From Mactromeris polynyma (Eukaryota > Mollusca > Bivalvia > Venerida > Mactridae), in assembly GCA_032209605.1 (NCBI GenBank), contig JASFXZ010000004.1, positions 36,304,401-36,368,400 on the forward strand: a stretch of 64,000 bases of DNA, written 5' to 3'. Position numbers and translations under genes: made by a program. Positions 60,001-64,000 of this stretch are shown here, one piece after another (the stretch's first letter is position 1; each line of letters starts with the position of its first letter). Below the pieces are notes generated by a model, which was not told the origin of the DNA, searched no databases, and was given only the letters and a program-made list of their open reading frames with translations.

Positions 60001-61297
60001 ACTGGTTAGCTCGACTGACCGCTGTATGTAGCTGAATACTGTTGACAGACGACCCGAGCACGAAATAAACATACATATTTACTCTTAACTCATTTTATCG
60101 AAAGCAAATGTACCATTGTGCAGTGAATGAGCATTTTACAGTTACACAAATATTTCAACAAAATAGTTCACTACTTTTGTGACTTAAACACAAATCATTG
60201 TGAAAAGTTCAATTTCTTTGATAAAAAATACCACAATGACCCCTTACTTGTTCATTCATATCGTCAGTGTACTGATAACACGTTGAACCGATTTCAAATT
60301 GCCATTCCTTTTCAGTATCGCTTTGTGTTGGACACCTCGCTGCCGCTACAATAATCAGGGAAAACTATAGAGCTGCATTACTACTATGACTATTATTTAA
60401 ACGTTTTTAAAGGTCATCCAGTTTCGCGTTACCCCGAACTAACTTACGAAATAATTATTTGAGCGCCGCTGTATGATTTCCAACCTCTTCTTCAAGAGAC
60501 GTCATTTCCAGAAAACGTCACATGTGACGTCCCCATGTACTGACAATAAGCAATATTTGCCCCATATGGTAATATGAAAATGAAGTGACCGTATGGAATA
60601 AATAGTGTTTCCTGCTTGGAAATAGAGAAACCAAATGTTGCGTTTTCATGAAATGACGTCGCTTATAGAAGATGTTGTAAATCCCATAGCAGCGCACAAA
60701 TTTTGTGTCTGAAGTTTAAGAAGATGTATTGTCTTCCACATCCCTGGTGGTACCGGAGACAGACTACTTTACCAATGGCAGAACTGATCAGATTTCTCTT
60801 GTTATCTAAACACGGACGATTGTGAAACTATGACGCCATGCAATGGATGTCATAAAAATATAATTCCTGCTTCATTAATATTAGAAGAAAAAACACGTTT
60901 CGTACACTTAAATCTATACAGTAACTCACGCGGTGTTGGGCCGTGTACAATTCTATAAATGTTTAATACACGGCGATTTTACGTTTGATTACTGTACTCT
61001 GTTTTGGAATTACATTGAACATTTGAAAACACAGAATTCCGTATGGTTGAAAGATAACTTATTTCGGGTTAAGCAACAAACTTAAAAGCAATGTTCCATT
61101 TTATATAATTTCTTTAAACTTCGTCGAAGCAACAGAGAAATTTTGGCAAACATTTTATATAAGAAAACGCGAAGTAAAGAACGTAGAAAACGAACGATGT
61201 CAACATTATCTTGTTTTAATTCATCACAATGAAGACTTTGTAAGCACTTACCTACAGTCAGCATCATTGCAACCATCGCTGGAATACACATCGTCAT
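57047..61297 (-). CDS. Secreted C-type lectin-domain protein, 208 residues
   Basis: Seven exons: 61252-61297, 60248-60345, 59244-59418, 58535-58687, 58143-58182, 57342-57403, 57047-57099, total 627 bp with consistent phases. A short signal peptide (MTMCIPAMVAMMLTVAAA) is followed by a single CTLD: RCPTQSDTEKEWQFEIGSTC, then VSFDVASADCKKGGGNLLTI, HTVLLGLRNNQQVGWKWVTG, EVLTYSNWEEQTQC, NGVWEKTSC and YLCEYE. The WVTGE...YSNW core and the cysteine spacing are those of CTLDs. The EPN/QPD and WND sugar-calcium motifs are absent (positions read GEV and NGVW), so classical calcium-dependent sugar binding is doubtful. The tail after the CTLD is about 45 residues and unassigned. Exon 5 has two possible donors four bases apart (gtaagt and gtgtcc); only the weaker one keeps the frame into exon 6. 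A longer start at 61330 (MHLSNTIYFDN...) is possible. Confidence 0.8.
57732..57955. mobile_element. pogo/Tigger-like MITE, copy 2, with internal duplication
   Basis: Same family as 38837-39031 (starts cagtaaaacatcacttaaag, ends gaggttttgctg). It contains a 69-bp segment twice in tandem (from aataagaattattaagaaca to ttattcaacctca). Located between exons 5 and 6 of the small lectin gene. Confidence 0.75.
59790..60075 (+). mobile_element. tRNA-derived SINE (family 1), copy 2
   Basis: Head gtttagctcagacggtagaa with B-box-like ggtacgaaacccgggcg; tail with gtcctccatctctgaactct, gttgcttgtggaggaaatcg, caggagcactggttagctcg and actgaccgctgtatgtagct. Its tail matches the copy at 31007-31255. It lies in intron 2 of the small lectin gene. 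Confidence 0.8.
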
Positions 61298-64000
61298 GTT
61301 GTCAAAATATATTGTATTAGACAGGTGCACAGAGAACTTATTAAATACAATTTACGTATCAATGTGGTGCACCAACAAATAAGTTAGTGTACACTTTATT
61401 AAAACCTCTCACGTACTGAGGATGAAACACTTATACAAGTGACACAGGATGGAGAGTGAAAACTTCATGATTAAGACTTATTGAGCTACTTAATGATAAG
61501 TCGATTATGGCGTATTTTCATTGTTACTTTTGATTGAGTCATGTCGGTATACGTATATGTTTAAAGCCATACTCGTCACAACTTCCAAGTACTTCCGAGT
61601 AGATCGTGGTTTCTCTTCTTGCGATCATACCAGCCATTAACGCTGAATATGTATGATATGGCTGACTTATTGTAACTAAGAATGACGCGACCGATTTTTC
61701 TGCGATTCTAATTAAATTTCAGTTAAAACTTTTGAGGTAATGCTACTGATATATTTACTAAAAATGATTGAAACTATTTCAGCTGCCCATATTTATTTTA
61801 CGATTGGTGTACGCACTGCTATCATCTGTTTACAATTGTATATATTGTGGTTTATAGTTAAAGATCATGCTCAACTTCCATAAATAGATTTCACATACAC
61901 TCACAATATATGAAGTACTTGCATGAACAACCTTATATTAGTACAGTAAATCTCACTTAAAGACCACCTCAATGATAAGACCACCTCAAAATAAAGAACG
62001 CAAAAGTCCGTTTTGACCGTTCTGCTCTTTATTCAATATTAACACCAGTTTTCAAGGGTACCAAAGGTGGTCTTATTATTGAGGTTTTATTGTTTATCAT
62101 ATTTTCTAACTGTCAGATTATGGTTAAGTTTGCACTCCGAATATTGACGAATGTCCGAATATGAATGACTCTCAGACTAAGGTTGCACGAATAAGGCTAA
62201 TTGTCCAAAACTCACCTGTAATTTTATGCTCTAGTGCATATGGTTTTCACAAACACTGCCATTTTTAAAATGATACAGCTATTCTAAGAGCACTGGGTGG
62301 TATGTAAACTAAAATTGCTTCGAAAAAAGCATCTTAAGTATTGGGTTCGTTGGCTGTTGGAGCATTTAGCAGGCTAGCGAGTATCAGAGTAAATCAATTG
62401 CTAGGTCAAGTAATGGTTTCGATAGCGGACAATTAGAACAAGAAATATCTTGAAAAAATATGGTCGGCGCAATTTGAAGGTTAAAATGTATTGTGCAATA
62501 TAAAACATGCCGAGATGTTACGATTGCTTGTCACTCCAGAAACAAAATGGATTTCGGAAAATTTCCGAAATTCAGTGGATTTGGGTTAATTATGAATGTT
62601 TCAATCAGAAACAAAATGAGAGTTTGTTCCCCACAGTTTTATTGTTAAAGTGACACGTATTTTATCTTGGACCGTTTGCCCGTCTGTCTGTTTGTGAACG
62701 AGACACAAAGGGCAAGCACAACATTTAAAAAGCTGTTTGTAAAACGGTGGTAAACCTTTTAATGTGTGCTTGGTATTGTGCATAAGTAACAGCATACATG
62801 TAATACTGGCTTTCTATATGAATACTGTAATTTTCTCAAAATGTCAGTGATGCAGTTAGTGCAAAGAAAACAGATCAACATAAAGACACTGGAGAAATGT
62901 TGTAGAGAGTGGAGCGTGAGAAAAGGAAGAGAGGAGATAAGACGAGTTGAGCTGGAGTGGAGGAGGTGGTAATCACATGTATCTGCTGTAGGTATAAGTA
63001 TTAAACGTTCGAACAGATACTGAAAAATGTATCAAGAGCCAAACGAGTCACGAAAATAGGTTTCTTTTAAGTTAAACGTGTATTGTTTTAATTCTTTATT
63101 CTACTAACATAGAATTACATTCACATAGTAATGTGAACTGTTACACATTTGATCAAACATAACGTGTAAATTGCGGAAAATAACTGATGACTGGACATAG
63201 CGTTTGATTTAACGACAAAATAATTAGTTGATAAAAAAACTAAAAAGAAAGAAACAGAAAAAACGACAATCAACAAGTAATTGCCAAGCACTGAGTAATG
63301 GATACAAATTCGTATTGTCCATAAAAATCGGAGGCCGGAATGTGACTAGAACTAACACCTCTATTTATCGGTCAAAGTTACTAGACAGAAGAGCTACAGA
63401 CTACTTTGCGCAATATTTCATCACTATTTAATACTTATCCTGAAGATAACAATCTTGATAATGACCGTAAGCTACTTTGCATGTATTGGTCTTGTTTACT
63501 ATCGACTTATGTAAACTTATTTTAAGTTTCCTGAATTAACATCGTTTCCACGCTCTACATGAATTCTCGATTAATCTCTGATTTGTTTCTTCACAAAGCA
63601 AGGGAATCTATCGGTCAACATTGAAAAACGATAATACTGCAAGAGTGGTCTTATCTTGTTTATATCAGAGACAAGTACTGATTTGTTTGTTAGAGTATTT
63701 CAATCACCTTTCTCGTACTGTGATTGCATTATTTCTTTAAGTACATTACTTAAATTCAAAACGTATTCTATACTCTATTTTGTGTAATACTATATCTATT
63801 AAATCACAAAGATTTCCCTAACAGATATCGGAGCGTAGCGTAATCGAATAATCCAGTGTAGAGCGCATTCTGCTTAGTACTTGACTTGGTCGGCGGTTAT
63901 TTCCCCATATCCCTTTCAATCCTAGATAAGAAGGGATAGCCAATGACATTGTCAAGGGTTTTGTGGAATCGACATTACGCATTTGTTTCTGTTTGTCTCT
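61298..64000. other. Right flank without recognised genes
   Basis: AT-rich DNA upstream of the small lectin gene. It holds a pogo-like MITE at 61944-62092 and a family B fragment at 62440-62540. The promoter of the lectin gene should lie just right of 61330; no confident TATA box was identified. Confidence 0.5.
61944..62092. mobile_element. pogo/Tigger-like MITE, copy 3
   Basis: 149 bp, starting cagtaaatctcacttaaaga and ending gaggttttattg, with the same interior words (gaccacctcaa, gctctttattcaa, aaggtggtcttattattg). It has a shorter interior than copies 1 and 2. Confidence 0.7.

Noticed and set aside
1..64000. CRISPR arrays, operons, ribosome-binding sites
   Set aside because: The window is eukaryotic; no regularly spaced direct repeats with unique spacers are present.

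Overview
The window looks like nuclear DNA of a mollusc, probably a bivalve. It is AT-rich and intron-rich, all three readable genes are split into short exons with GT-AG borders, and it holds many tRNA-derived SINEs, MITEs and retroelement fragments. The best clue is the left-hand gene, which ends in the LDLa / leucine-rich-repeat / seven-helix block known from the snail receptor GRL101 and the relaxin-receptor group. No species call is possible from sequence alone. All exon borders below were read by eye from splice consensus and reading phase; no transcript or database search was available.

Three protein genes were assembled, all on the minus strand. (1) 1-31457, open at the left edge: a very large receptor. 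In protein order it shows an F5/8 type C (discoidin) domain, two CUB domains, a C-type lectin domain, three kringles, five LDL-receptor class A modules or module-like exons, a fibrinogen/contactin-associated-like piece, a cysteine-rich segment, another LDLa, a VWA-like domain without a metal site, a final LDLa, about eight leucine-rich repeats and at least five helices of a rhodopsin-like GPCR. Nearly all ectodomain modules lie on exons that begin and end in phase 1, and the junctions agree in phase except at three places. Two are disabling lesions: an in-frame TAG plus a +1 shift in the lectin middle exon, and a 98-bp LDLa exon. The third is one unresolved join between 11585 and 5769. An alternative last exon with its own AATAAA could give a short secreted discoidin protein. 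(2) 35142-49538: nine coding exons encoding a secreted 361-residue protein with an ApeC (apextrin C-terminal)-like region. (3) 57047-61297: seven coding exons encoding a secreted 208-residue C-type lectin-domain protein.

The rest is introns, intergenic DNA and repeats. Mobile DNA includes a 716-bp MITE with near-perfect inverted ends and a TTA duplication, an 852-bp element with TAA duplications nested in an older dispersed repeat, three pogo/Tigger-like MITEs, two SINE families, a reverse transcriptase fragment, a LINE endonuclease fragment and a possible hAT remnant. A 51-bp tandem array of about 785 bp sits 70 bp upstream of the third kringle exon of the receptor gene.

All three genes encode secreted or surface proteins built from recognition modules (lectin, ApeC, discoidin, CUB, kringle, LRR). 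A local set of recognition or innate-immunity genes is a reasonable guess, but it is an inference.
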